A stretch of 64,000 bases of DNA from Paenibacillus sp. J5C2022 (GTDB lineage Bacteria > Bacillota > Bacilli > Paenibacillales > Paenibacillaceae). Under the pieces are notes generated by a model. The model ran no database searches. It had not been told where the DNA came from and was given only the letters and a program-made list of their open reading frames with translations. The translations under genes and the position numbers were made by a program. Positions 27,901 through 36,749 of the stretch are shown one piece after another (position 1 is the stretch's first letter; the number at the start of each line of letters is the position of its first letter). The stretch spans positions 1 through 64,000 of the forward strand of contig NZ_JAOQJC010000004.1 in NCBI RefSeq assembly GCF_025567625.1, written 5' to 3'.

Positions 27901-29293
27901 AGCGCAGCTGGAGAACTACGGAATCGGCGAGCATGTGACCCGATATATTCGCATTGTCGGACATGGCAATACGAACAGTATGTGGAACAGCGTGGCGGAG
28001 GCGAGAATATATGATGTGGTCATTCCGGCACCCGCGAAGCCGCTTCGGCTGGAGAAGGTTGCACTCGCTGCTAACGCTTCATCGCTCAACATAGGAGATA
28101 CGACTCAACTGACAGTGACAGGCGAGATGAGCGACGGCACGCAGGCGGACTTGACTGCAATGGAAGTCACGTATTATTCTAATCAGCCTGATATTATCGC
28201 CGTGACTCCTTCCGGCCTGACGGAGGCGAAAGCAGAAGGAACGGCAAGACTGACAGTTATGGTGAAGGATGGATGGAATATTCGGATGTCCAGCGTAGAT
28301 CTGGAGGCGAAGGATCGCAGCAGAGTGTTCCCGCTCCATGATACTTATGTGCGTGATGGCGTTTATGCAGATCAAAATTACGGAAGCGGATATAACCTGA
28401 TCGTCAAATCCGGCACGCCGGATAAAGGATACAATCGCATGTCCTACTTGCAGTTCGATGTCAGTGAAATGCCATCCGCTACTGAGCGTGTCACCTTAAG
28501 CGTATACGGCTATGTTCAAGATCCAAGCGGTACTGAGTCCGTTACCCACTTGCATGGCGTAGCTGATGACAACTGGACGGAGTCTACTCTTACATGGAAC
28601 AACCGTCCGGATGCAGCGGATCTGGTCGCGACGGCAACATTCAATCAGACGGCAGCATGGCATGAATACGATGTGACGGATTATGTGCGTGCAGAGCATG
28701 CCGGCGACGGCATTGCAAGCTTTGCTCTTCAGCAGACGGGCAAAGGATACACAACGTATATTCACAGCCAGATTCGTTCCGACACGAAGCCGGTGCTGCA
28801 ATTCCACGCAGACACGGCAGCACCGAACATTGCGATAGACGAGCCTGTCTCCGATGGCAGCTACCTGACGTCGGACAGCCTGCTTACGTCGTTCCAAATC
28901 TCGGACGACAGCTCAGGTGTCGACGGCAGTTATACGGCGGCGACGCTGGATGGAGCGGTTATCGATCCCAGCGCCAGTATTCCTCTGTACACGCTGCCGC
29001 TGGGTGCACATGTGTTCACCGTGACAGCCAGAGACTTGGCAGGCAATGCGGCGAGCCAGTCCGTAACGTTCCACACCGCAGCGAGCGCAGATAGCCTGCG
29101 GTCACTAACGTTGCAATTCTCATCTCAAAGGTGGATTTCGTCGGTGTCTTTGTTATTCTCCATGCTGAGAAAAATCTACAATGGCGATCTGGAAGGCTTC
29201 ATCGCCTTAGTGGAAGCGAATCGGGGAGGAGCAATTGCGGCGGAGGCAGCGGACTATCTGCTGCGCGATGCGAGCTCGCTGCTCGCTCCTTAA
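24953..29293 (+). CDS. Giant secreted heparinase II/III-like polysaccharide lyase, copy 2
   Basis: 1446 residues, ATG 24953 after GAAGGAGTG. The signal peptide ends near DRVEA-SGWH. It has the same domain order as the copy at 17771: carbohydrate-binding jelly roll, alginate-lyase-like toroid (HPRLLADADDFAAIG, DGGWYEGPSYWDF), heparinase sandwich (SHRQLDAGEFVLDALDVRWA), F5/8 C, Ig-like, DNRLRE, Ig-like and FIMAH. Long stretches are more than half identical by eye. It lacks the acidic tail of copy 1. Divergence is spread along the whole length, suggesting an old duplication rather than recent copying. Probably cleaves the same class of polymer with shifted specificity. Confidence 0.85.
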   Translation: MLGNVNRRARQGLLKRATAVLLAVLLAASLLPPYGDRVEASGWHSPNLVANPGFESYDASTGMPGNWSSWIASGTPSVSVDTSVYAEGAASLRIQADTVSRANVKQTVPVTGGEIYDLSLSVKLDNIVSSDKGAQIRIQYFDQSWNKVGDSAYIVVGTGTKDWHEVTYSAEVPADATRFQIEPFLWLATGSVWFDNVSLLHQGMLTGLLKPTHPRLLADADDFAAIGARVQSDPLAAGWYQKVKADADAMIQEPVVTFSGTGRLLQTARLVHHRMYTLGMAYWLEGDIAYAERAWDELEAVAGFVHWLDSNFLETAEMIHAVAIGYDWFYPYWSESRKDVIKEAIAVKGLIPGLRDYTNERWWTKTVSNWNVVCNGGLAAGALAIGDDPAYRQLAEEVLRKGLDSVQGALQQFAPDGGWYEGPSYWDFTSQYLALYLGGMQSALGTDFGLSNLPGLSETGDYSIYMEGPFQRSFNYSDSGPGRFPSPQLMWLANQYDRPEYQWFRKGALGEAENLLWYRPSAYSGPRKEGMPKDRYFENIDAATFRSAWEDRQALFTGLKGAYHHRSHRQLDAGEFVLDALDVRWADVLGFDDYDMPGYFDFDNQRWSYYRNRAEGTNTIVINPGIGPEQDYNTAAEMIEYGSSVTGGYAIVDLKPLQGPEVLRAHRGIKLLDHRRQFLVQDEVELSEPGHIWWFMHTGANVEEVSADGKTAILQLDGKRLWMRILSSQGQFTVMDAQPLPSSHDPSVQNPNLGMRKVTIHEPDVSHLQLSVLMVPLREWEEPPVALPVTTPLSQWGQETESVSLLQEVTIDGVALDGFMPDTLTYNVMLPAEMTSVPNVAASAAQLGTSVAVTQADAVPGTAWIEVQNPNEAEATRYAVHFQYESDITQDSGLPVQAVAASFSSPQDNNIPENTVDGNYSTIWAVEGDGHWIQYDLGAPTTVRSVSLAWFRGAERRAIFDIEVSDDTQNWTSVFSGTASGETAQLENYGIGEHVTRYIRIVGHGNTNSMWNSVAEARIYDVVIPAPAKPLRLEKVALAANASSLNIGDTTQLTVTGEMSDGTQADLTAMEVTYYSNQPDIIAVTPSGLTEAKAEGTARLTVMVKDGWNIRMSSVDLEAKDRSRVFPLHDTYVRDGVYADQNYGSGYNLIVKSGTPDKGYNRMSYLQFDVSEMPSATERVTLSVYGYVQDPSGTESVTHLHGVADDNWTESTLTWNNRPDAADLVATATFNQTAAWHEYDVTDYVRAEHAGDGIASFALQQTGKGYTTYIHSQIRSDTKPVLQFHADTAAPNIAIDEPVSDGSYLTSDSLLTSFQISDDSSGVDGSYTAATLDGAVIDPSASIPLYTLPLGAHVFTVTARDLAGNAASQSVTFHTAASADSLRSLTLQFSSQRWISSVSLLFSMLRKIYNGDLEGFIALVEANRGGAIAAEAADYLLRDASSLLAP

Positions 29294-30047
29294 GCGGCTT
29301 GAGCGGTAGAGGAGGGGTGCGTATGCGCCTCTCCTGGATGCTTCTCTACCTTCCTCTGTGCAGCATGGACTGATGGATAGCTGTTACCTTACTCTAATCG
29401 CTCGACATGATGCCATAGCAAGTCCAAAAGAGGTGCATGCCATATCAATCCGGCAATCCGTATAACTGTATTTAGTGTCACTATTTTCACCGATTTGTAC
29501 CTTGCCATCACAATGAGATGGATTTCTGGATACTAATTTGATCACTATCATTGCTGCTAAGCCGACAACATCAGAAATAACTGTACATTTTCCATTTCAA
29601 GTGGGGAGAACATGGATTCTGACTACAATATAGTACACAAAATGCAGTTAGTAGTTACATAATGACAGTAAGCAGTCCAAAGCACAGTTAGTAGTTACAT
29701 AATGACAGTAAGCAGCCCAAAGCACAGTTAGTAGTTACATAATGACAGTAAGCAGCTCAAAGCACAGTTAGTGGCTACAAAATGCAGTTCGTAGCCACTA
29801 TGATGTATTATACATCGCGTGTCGTACAAGCCTTCAATCGTTCAACTTGACGAGATAAGCTGCTGCATACAACCCCACGCATATCCGTCAAGCCGACTGA
29901 TTGCAGCTTTATCTTCCCGTTCATGACTTGCGTTATATTCCATTCGACGTTCGGTTACTCCGCAGCCAGCCCCAATTGGCATAGTTGCTTCAAATAGATG
30001 GTCACTTTAATTTTCGCGGCTGCATCGAAGTCCGAATGTCACGCCCT
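29294..30047. other. Intergenic region without genes
   Basis: No supported coding frame. A GC hairpin near 29321-29338 (GGGGTGCG with CGCCTCTCC) could limit read-through from the lyase gene. The 40-bp repeat array at 29641 is the only other structure seen. Confidence 0.7.
29641..29800. repeat. 40-bp tandem repeat, four units
   Basis: Units start at 29641, 29681, 29721 and 29761. The core is GTTAGTAGTTACATAATGAC followed by AGTAAGCAG. The first three are nearly identical; the fourth is diverged (GTGGCTACAAAATGC). The array lies between the convergent 3' ends of the lyase and the GH31-AraC gene. Confidence 0.9.
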
Positions 30048-32750
30048 TCACTTACGCAGCTCTCCAGGCGTCACGCCCCAATGCTTGCGGAAGACACGGA
30101 TGAAATAGCTGGCATCCTTGAAGCCGCAGTCCTGCGCCGCCAGGCTGACAGTGGAGCCCTCCAGCAGAAGTTGTCTCGCACGCTCCATTCGGGCGGCTTG
30201 AAGGTATTCGGAGAAGGCGCTCCCCGTCTCTTGCTTGAAGCGGCGGCTTAAGTGAGAAGAGTTAACATGCAGCCGGTCGGCCGCATACTGCAGCGTGAGT
30301 TCTTCCTTATCCAGATGCTGCCGGATCAGGTCCAACGTCTCCTTCACAATGGTATTCTCGTGTCTTGATGCAGGAGCGCTTTCCTCTTCTGTGCCGGGGC
30401 CGTTATGCGCGTTCATGCCATTGAACTGCTCCGATACCATCGTTAAGCGGTTGTGATCGGCTGCCGCTTCGTTCTGTCTGGCTTGTCCTTCCGGCTTCTT
30501 CTTCATGGAATTGCTGCGAGCGACGTCCTTCATATGAAGCTCGATCACGCGGGCATCCGTCCGGTCGGCGCTTTCATTCACTCCCAGCTCCACCATACCG
30601 TTCCCCCGGTGAAAATGCCACGCATCCTCCGCCTTCGTTTTCGCCTTGCCGCCGCTTCTCTTCCGCCGCGTCTTCCCGTCAACCAGAACAGTCGCCGGAG
30701 CGCCTCGTCCTTGCATATGGAAGCAGATGCGCCAGCTTCTTCCGACAGGCATGGATGGATAGCTTCCTTGCCGCGCTCCGAACTGCAGCGATAGTTGCTC
30801 TCCCTCGTCACGGAATGCAATCGCTGTTGTAACCGCTTGTCCGTGCAAGTAGCCGTAGCTCTCCCCGTCGTCTTCGATTAATTCGAAGTCGCCATCGCAG
30901 CCGGCATAGAGATGTAGCTCCAGTTGCTCCGTCCGTACTCCTTCTGCCGTATGCCGTACATCGGGCCACATCGGGATGATGGCTCCGGCCCGCACAAGAA
31001 GTGGGCCGCCAGCCGTCTCGGGGACAGTAACGTCAATGAACCCCGGCCCGTCATACTGTTGTCCTGTCCAGTAATCGAACCATTGCCCTGAAGGCAAGTA
31101 GATGCGGCCGGTGAATGCGCCTACCAGCAGCGAGTCGCCGAACATGAACTGATTGTGCAAGGCTGCGCATTCGGCATCGTCAGGATACATAAGCGGCATC
31201 GCCCGCATGATGGGCAAGCCGCTTCTGGCCGCTTCATGCGCCGCAGTATAGATGTAAGGAAGAAGCCGATAGCGCAGCTTCGCATAGGTCTGGAAGACGG
31301 TCAGCAGCTTCTTCTCCAGCAGTGCGGGATGCCGCCAGTACGCCCAGCTGTTCACTCTCACCCATGGCTGGAAGAAGGCGTAATGGATGCCTTCGCTCGT
31401 ATGAAGATGCATATCGACGCTCATATGTGGAATGCCGGACAATCCGGCGTTCATGACCGCGAGCTGCGGACTGGCGGTGCCGCCTGACGAGACGGCCCCA
31501 TACTTCTGGATGCCGGCATAGCCGGCGGGGACGGACAGCATCGGGCGCTTCCCCGTATGAGCGGCATAGCCCTCTGCCAGCTCCTTGCCAATACGCAGCG
31601 TATCGGTCAGTCCCGCCTCTCCCGCCGCTTCGTGCTGCGGCAGGGGGAGATGGGATTGCGCGCTGTCCATATAAGGCTTCTTGGAGCAGAGATGGAAGCC
31701 CTGCACGCCTTGCCTGACGAGCGGTGCGACTCTGCTGTAGAGACGCTGCTGCCCTGTGTCCGAGCCTTCATATGCGCCCGGCGCGCTGTCCTCTAATTGG
31801 GACAGATAGAGTCCGAGACTGAGCTTGAAGCCGATGCGTCTGAGCGCGCCCATGAAGGTATGCTCGCCTTCCGGCATCCACTGCGGGATGTAGAAGCGCT
31901 CCGGATGCCAGCGGAACGGTCTGTCTCTGCCGGCGCCTTCCGGCTGCTCCATCCAGGTCGGCTCCAGACCGATCAAGTCGCAAGGGATGTCCTCCCTTCC
32001 GAATTTGAGCGCATCTTCGATCATGTCCCGGGCGGTCGTCTGCAGATTGCAATTGAACGAGAGGCCGTATCCCCATAGAGGAAGGAGCGCGGGAGGACCG
32101 GCCAGATCCTTGTACGTCTTCAACAGTCCGTTCAGATCGCTTCCCGTCATCCAATAGTATGCAAGCTCTTCTTGCCTGCGGTCATAGCGGATGCGGTCAG
32201 GACGGCTCCGTCCGATGTCGAATTCATGCTCTTCCGTCGTATCCGCCAGCATCCCCCAGCCAGTGGCAGACAGCAGCAGCGGAACGGGGGTATGGGCATT
32301 GTGGTCTCTCATTCGGATCGGTACCGTACAACCCCGCTTCATTAGGGGCAAGCTCGGCGCATCGCCCAATCCATATATTGATTCGTCCGCTCTCAGTTCG
32401 AACTCGGTATAGTAGCCTGATTCACCCGGCTCATGCTGCAGCTGGGACGGGAATTGTCTGGCCAGTCGCTCGCCCGTGCCGCTGCGAAGCAGCAGTTCTC
32501 CGCTGTTCCGGTCGATGGCGACCTCTGCGTCTGCGGTAGACAGGTACAGCCAGTCGTTATGTTCACTCGTGACATATTGTACCGGCTCTGTGGCGGATAT
32601 GGCTCCAAGCTGTCTGAGAGGCGAGTACGCCTGCACAAGATCACATGAGTAAGAGGAACGGATATGAAATGCGCATGTCGTAACCGGTGTGACAGTGATA
32701 TGCTGCCCGGCTGCGGTAGTGACGGTTATAGAACTTAGCGTGCCATGCAC
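30048..32750 (-). CDS. GH31 pseudo-glycosidase fused to AraC DNA-binding domain
   Basis: 900 residues, GTG start 7 bases after GAGGAGG. Residues about 1-740 are a GH31 alpha-glucosidase/xylosidase-like chain (ESIYGLGDAPSLPL, GYGLSFNCN, GLSGIPHMSVDMH, GLPIMRAMPLMYPDD, MFGDSLLVGAFTG). After a charged linker, residues about 800-900 are an AraC double helix-turn-helix (LQYAADRLHVNSSHLSRRFK, FKDASYFIRVFRKHWGVTPG). At the catalytic nucleophile position GH31 enzymes have Asp in a KTDFGE-like motif; here it reads FHLCSKK (Cys355). At the acid/base position WGGD is replaced by VSSGG (about 423). Both catalytic Asp appear lost, so the domain is probably a sugar sensor for transcription control. Targets unknown. 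Confidence 0.85.
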   Translation of the reverse strand: MHGTLSSITVTTAAGQHITVTPVTTCAFHIRSSYSCDLVQAYSPLRQLGAISATEPVQYVTSEHNDWLYLSTADAEVAIDRNSGELLLRSGTGERLARQFPSQLQHEPGESGYYTEFELRADESIYGLGDAPSLPLMKRGCTVPIRMRDHNAHTPVPLLLSATGWGMLADTTEEHEFDIGRSRPDRIRYDRRQEELAYYWMTGSDLNGLLKTYKDLAGPPALLPLWGYGLSFNCNLQTTARDMIEDALKFGREDIPCDLIGLEPTWMEQPEGAGRDRPFRWHPERFYIPQWMPEGEHTFMGALRRIGFKLSLGLYLSQLEDSAPGAYEGSDTGQQRLYSRVAPLVRQGVQGFHLCSKKPYMDSAQSHLPLPQHEAAGEAGLTDTLRIGKELAEGYAAHTGKRPMLSVPAGYAGIQKYGAVSSGGTASPQLAVMNAGLSGIPHMSVDMHLHTSEGIHYAFFQPWVRVNSWAYWRHPALLEKKLLTVFQTYAKLRYRLLPYIYTAAHEAARSGLPIMRAMPLMYPDDAECAALHNQFMFGDSLLVGAFTGRIYLPSGQWFDYWTGQQYDGPGFIDVTVPETAGGPLLVRAGAIIPMWPDVRHTAEGVRTEQLELHLYAGCDGDFELIEDDGESYGYLHGQAVTTAIAFRDEGEQLSLQFGARQGSYPSMPVGRSWRICFHMQGRGAPATVLVDGKTRRKRSGGKAKTKAEDAWHFHRGNGMVELGVNESADRTDARVIELHMKDVARSNSMKKKPEGQARQNEAAADHNRLTMVSEQFNGMNAHNGPGTEEESAPASRHENTIVKETLDLIRQHLDKEELTLQYAADRLHVNSSHLSRRFKQETGSAFSEYLQAARMERARQLLLEGSTVSLAAQDCGFKDASYFIRVFRKHWGVTPGELRK

Positions 32751-32773
32751 GGCAATGCCTCCTCGCGAAGCGG

Positions 32774-32802
32774 GAAAAAACCGATGAGGATATCATCGGT
32801 TT
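32774..32802 (-). terminator. Terminator after the FAD oxidoreductase gene (minus strand)
   Basis: On the minus strand AAACCGATGA, loop TATCC, TCATCGGTTT runs into six T. It ends the 34505-32913 unit just before the GH31-AraC start. Confidence 0.8.
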
Positions 32803-32912
32803 CAATCCGGTTATTCTCTGCTTATATTCTAGCATAAGCGAAAATAATGCCATACAAGGAGTTATTGCTGCCATGGCAGCAGCATAATTCGTGCCGTCGC
32901 TGTTGCAGGGCC

Positions 32913-34505
32913 CTACTCTCTGATGCTGTCCGGCCACTCCAGCCGGAAGCCTTGCCGCTTCAGCTCGCTCTGGAACTCTTCCAGAAGGTTCTGTCCGTTC
33001 CTGACAGCGCGAGGCGATTCGCCGCGCTGCAGGCAGAATGCCGCAAGCGCACCGGCCGCTTCCCCGATGTTCCATTCCACGGGATGGAGGCGGTAGCAGC
33101 CGTTCGTAATATGAGTCGTTCCGATATTTTTGCAAGCTGGCAGCAGGTTATTAACCCGCACTGGAATGAAGCTGCCAAGCGGAATCTGGAAAGGCAGCGC
33201 CGACATATGGATATAATGCCGATATCCGGTGCTTGGGTGCAGATCGATATCATAGTGGCCGATGCCTACGGAGTCATGGAAGGCCTGAGCTCTGCCGTCC
33301 GGGCGATCTTCCGGATTGACATGCTGCTCCTTTACGGTGAATTCGGCCTTGATTCTTCTGGATTCCCGGATATAAGGATACATCGCAAGACCGTCGTCGG
33401 TTCCGAAGACGTCCTGGCGCAGCCGGAGGCCGGGATAACCGCACTTGCCGTCCGCCCGCGGTGCTTCCGTCTGCAGCCAGTACAGCAGAGACAAGCTCAG
33501 ATCCTTCGCCCTCTGCAGATGAAGCTGCCGCTCTTCTTCCGGCACGTCGATCACGGAGCCCAGAATATAGTCGTTCTGCGGCCAGTTGATAACACTGACA
33601 TCGCCGGGGAACGTGCCGGGTGCGAAGTTCTCCGCTGCGGCCACACGGCGGTAAGTCATCAGCGAGAAGCCCTTCCAGTGGGCCAGTCCGTCGCCGCCTG
33701 GCAGCAGATCGTAGCGGACATGCTCCCTCGTTGTCGGCTTGACGCCGGACAAGCTCAGGAAGTGATCCGGCCAGAAGCGCGGACGGAATGACCGCCAGAA
33801 TTCGTATTCCTTCGGTTTATTAATCGTATGATCTTCGCCTTCGATATAATCGACCAGGAAGCAGTGCGTAATAGCCTGCATATCCTGCGGGTCCGCAGCT
33901 CCTTCCAGAGCGTGCCGCTCACCTGTGTCCGACTTGGACTCCGATCCGGTGACGTACTCGGTTCCTGTCATCGGAAGCAGATCGCCGCATTCTGTCGCAT
34001 CCAGGAAGTAAGGAGCCGTCAATACGGTGCAGCCGCTCGTCAACAGGTTGCGTACGGTGACGGAGGCGATGCGGTCTTGCGACATCTCCGCGGATTCCGG
34101 ACGATGATGGGGCAGAATCGTCAGCTTGCCGCTGAGCGTATATGGGGCGAGCATTTCCTGCAGGACAGCAAGCGCTACGCGCGGATCGTGGCTGATCCGG
34201 CTGACGTTGGCATTGCCGGGATTCAGATTCGGCTCCGCTGCCGCTTCCTTCGTCAGCGGCAAGTTTCTTCTATAATAATCGCGCACTCTGGTGCGGAACT
34301 CGCGGTAGGATGCAGTACTGCCGAATTCCTCGATCCATCTGTTCTCATCGGGAGGAACCGCTTGGCTCGTCAGCTGCCCGCCGATCCATGCCGTCTCTTC
34401 TGTCATAATGACTTGCTTGCCCATTCTGGCTGCAGCGAGCGCTGCCGAACAGCCGCCCAGACTGCCGCCGATAATGACGATGTCCGCTTTCATTTCTCTT
34501 ATCAT
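32913..34505 (-). CDS. FAD-dependent oxidoreductase
   Basis: 530 residues. The dinucleotide-binding motif near the N-terminus is DIVIIGGSLGGCSAALAAAR, followed by EETAWIGGQLTSQAVPPDE. The C-terminal FAD motif region is NNLLPACKNIGTTHITNGCY and EWNIGEAAGALAAFCL. This is the FAD-oxidoreductase family common in sugar-utilisation loci of Paenibacillaceae; substrates are mostly unassigned. ATG 34505 follows GAGGAGG by 8 bases. It is divergent from a ROK regulator gene, with an inverted repeat between them, suggesting control by that regulator. Confidence 0.85.
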   Translation of the reverse strand: MIREMKADIVIIGGSLGGCSAALAAARMGKQVIMTEETAWIGGQLTSQAVPPDENRWIEEFGSTASYREFRTRVRDYYRRNLPLTKEAAAEPNLNPGNANVSRISHDPRVALAVLQEMLAPYTLSGKLTILPHHRPESAEMSQDRIASVTVRNLLTSGCTVLTAPYFLDATECGDLLPMTGTEYVTGSESKSDTGERHALEGAADPQDMQAITHCFLVDYIEGEDHTINKPKEYEFWRSFRPRFWPDHFLSLSGVKPTTREHVRYDLLPGGDGLAHWKGFSLMTYRRVAAAENFAPGTFPGDVSVINWPQNDYILGSVIDVPEEERQLHLQRAKDLSLSLLYWLQTEAPRADGKCGYPGLRLRQDVFGTDDGLAMYPYIRESRRIKAEFTVKEQHVNPEDRPDGRAQAFHDSVGIGHYDIDLHPSTGYRHYIHMSALPFQIPLGSFIPVRVNNLLPACKNIGTTHITNGCYRLHPVEWNIGEAAGALAAFCLQRGESPRAVRNGQNLLEEFQSELKRQGFRLEWPDSIRE

Positions 34506-34595
34506 GCCTAATTCCTCCTCTAATTACGCCATAGTTTTTTCTATATCTTATCGTGGCGAGGCACCTAGCATAAGTGAATGTGATGACTTTCGATG

Positions 34596-34646
34596 GTACT
34601 TTCATGATATGATGTGGAATAATGGGGCAAGAGGTCATGAAAGTAC
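34596..34646. promoter_or_regulatory. 12-bp inverted repeat, candidate ROK operator
   Basis: GTACTTTCATGA (34596-34607) is perfectly repeated in inverse as TCATGAAAGTAC (34635-34646) between the divergent FAD oxidoreductase and ROK genes. Confidence 0.5.
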
Positions 34647-34768
34647 GATTGGAACGACGGCTTATGCCGCTTAATGTCATAATGGATGAAAGTGTCGGGA
34701 CACAGTCTGTGAAATGGCTGTGAACGGTGTTAGCAGATATGGTGAATAACGGTCGGGGGGTTGAATGA

Positions 34769-35971
34769 ATGCGGCAAGTCGAGCGCATGGCAACGCGAAA
34801 AGCGAAGGAAGTATACGGTCATATTCGGGCTAAAGGCACGATCTCCAAGGTCGATCTGAAAGAATTAACCGGACTGACGACCAGCACGTTGACCAGGCTG
34901 CTGGAGGAGCTGGTGCAGGAAGGGTGGATCGAGGAAGTCGGCTTCGGCGAATCACGCGGAGGAAGACGTCCGATTCTATACCGGACCAATGCCCGGTACG
35001 CTTATGTGTTCGGGCTGGAAATATCGCGTTCTGTATCCAGACTGCTGCTGTGCGATCTGCATCTGAATAAGCTGGCGGCGGAAGTATGGCCGATGAACCG
35101 CTACATGACGCCGGAACGCCTGATGGAGGAAGTGGTCAGGTCTATCGACGCCATGATGCGGGAGCACGGTCTCGAGAGCCGATCGATGCTCGGTCTCGGC
35201 ATCGGAGCCGTCGGTCCTCTGAACCGCGAGGGAGGGATTATCCTGAATCCGATGCACTTCGCCGCAGCGGGGTGGCTGAATGTGGAGATCGGGCCGATGC
35301 TGGAGAGACAGCTTGGCTTCCCCGTGCATATCGACAATGGCGCGAATGCTGCGCTGCTGGGGGAGTACTGGACGCAGGCGAGCAGCGGCATTCGGCATCT
35401 GCTCTACGTGCATGCCGGTGTCGGCCTTCGCTCGGCCATGATCATGGGCGGAGAGATCATGTACGGTGCAGTCGATATGGAAGGCGCCGTAGGACAGATG
35501 ATTATTCAGGCAGACGGCCCTCCATCCAGACAGGAAGGGGGCAACTGCGGCAGCTGGGAGACGTATGTCTCCGCCTATGCGCTGCAGCAAGGGGCGAAGC
35601 GCGGCTTGAAGCTGGGCAGGGAGACGCTGCTCCGGGGTATGGTGACACGGCCCGAAGAGGTGACGTATCCCATGCTTGAGCGCGCTCTGGCGCAAGGGGA
35701 TGAGATGGTCAGGGAGCTGTTCCTGCAGGCGGCAAGCTACTTCGGGATAGGACTGTCCAATCTGTTGAACATTCTTCATCCCGAGAAGGTCGTGCTCGGC
35801 GGGCCGCTTGTATCCGGGAACGACTTGTTCTTCGAACAAGCGGTAAGGGTGGCCAGGTCCAAGACGTATCATTACCCGCAATATGACGTAACCTTCGAAC
35901 AGAGCGGATTGGGCGACGATGCGGTAGCGACGGGCGCCGCGGCGTTCATGCTGAAGAAAGCGACGGAATAA
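34769..35971 (+). CDS. ROK family transcriptional regulator (NagC/XylR type)
   Basis: 400 residues. The N-terminal winged helix (about 10-75) contains ISKVDLKELTGLTTSTLTRL. The ROK sugar-kinase-like domain follows, with GLEISRS, GLGIGAVGPLNREGG, HIDNGANAALLGEYW and KVVLGGPLVSGNDLFF. The usual zinc cluster (CxCGxxGC) is reduced to GGNCGSWETY, so the zinc site looks incomplete. ROK repressors release DNA when they bind a sugar. ATG 34769 follows GGGGGG by 8 bases. Likely target: the divergent FAD oxidoreductase gene and itself. Confidence 0.92.
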   Translation: MRQVERMATRKAKEVYGHIRAKGTISKVDLKELTGLTTSTLTRLLEELVQEGWIEEVGFGESRGGRRPILYRTNARYAYVFGLEISRSVSRLLLCDLHLNKLAAEVWPMNRYMTPERLMEEVVRSIDAMMREHGLESRSMLGLGIGAVGPLNREGGIILNPMHFAAAGWLNVEIGPMLERQLGFPVHIDNGANAALLGEYWTQASSGIRHLLYVHAGVGLRSAMIMGGEIMYGAVDMEGAVGQMIIQADGPPSRQEGGNCGSWETYVSAYALQQGAKRGLKLGRETLLRGMVTRPEEVTYPMLERALAQGDEMVRELFLQAASYFGIGLSNLLNILHPEKVVLGGPLVSGNDLFFEQAVRVARSKTYHYPQYDVTFEQSGLGDDAVATGAAAFMLKKATE

Positions 35972-36113
35972 ACTCCAAAACGAACTAAAGTACTCGGAAT
36001 TAATGGAATTAATAAGTTGATAAGGAAGTGTTATAGCTTTTATCAGCAAAAGTTTATTCCAAAATGGTCAAAAGTGAGGTATGATAGAGATACCAAACAC
36101 TAAGGTGGCCATA

Positions 36114-36725
36114 ATGATGCATACTACAACGAAAAAACCATCATTCTTCTCCATACTGTGGAGTTTCCTGAAGCTGTCTCCGATCTCGTTCGGGGGCGGC
36201 TATGCGATATTCCCTTCTATTGAAAGGGAGGTTGTCGACCGGCGCCGCTGGCTGAGCGGACAGGAGCTGTCGGAGACGCTGTCGCTGGCTTCGGCTGCAC
36301 CGGGCGGCGTTGGCGTCAATGCGGCAATTTTGCTGGGACATCGGCTGAACGGTGTGTCCGGAGCGGTCGCGGCAGGCATCGGGGCGATCCTGCCGACCTT
36401 CTTTATTGTGCTTGCCGTATTTTTTGCTTATATGCGGTTCGGAGATTCCCCCAAGGTAAGGGGCGCTTTATCGGGCGTCACATGGGGCGTCATTACGTTG
36501 ATCTTGTTTTCAGCTTTGCGGATGGGCCGAACGGCGATCAAGGATAAGTTCACGCTGCTGCTCATGCTTGGCGGGCTGATCTGTCTGTTCGCCGGACTGT
36601 CGCCCGTCTATCTGATCGTGGCGGGCATCGTGATCAGCATTGTCGCAACCTTATTCAAGCAGAGGAATGAGAACAAGCGGGAAGCGAGCCGGACAGTCGA
36701 AGAAGGGTACATGTACTTTATATAA
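36114..36725 (+). CDS. Chromate transporter family protein, subunit 1
   Basis: About 203 residues, a short-chain CHR protein (half of a full ChrA). The signature [20 protein letters not shown] and SLASAAPGGVGVNAAILLGH are seen, with about five membrane helices. Start ATG 36114 or 36117 follows AAGGTGG. It pairs with the next gene 24 bases downstream; short CHR proteins work as heteromeric pairs. The family exports chromate, though substrates of some members are untested. Confidence 0.9.
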   Translation: MMHTTTKKPSFFSILWSFLKLSPISFGGGYAIFPSIEREVVDRRRWLSGQELSETLSLASAAPGGVGVNAAILLGHRLNGVSGAVAAGIGAILPTFFIVLAVFFAYMRFGDSPKVRGALSGVTWGVITLILFSALRMGRTAIKDKFTLLLMLGGLICLFAGLSPVYLIVAGIVISIVATLFKQRNENKREASRTVEEGYMYFI

Positions 36726-36749
36726 TCCGGATAAGAGGAGATGATTCAT

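Noticed and set aside
30048-32750. Active GH31 alpha-glucosidase
   Set aside because: Both catalytic Asp positions appear replaced and an AraC DNA-binding domain is fused, which fits a regulator better.
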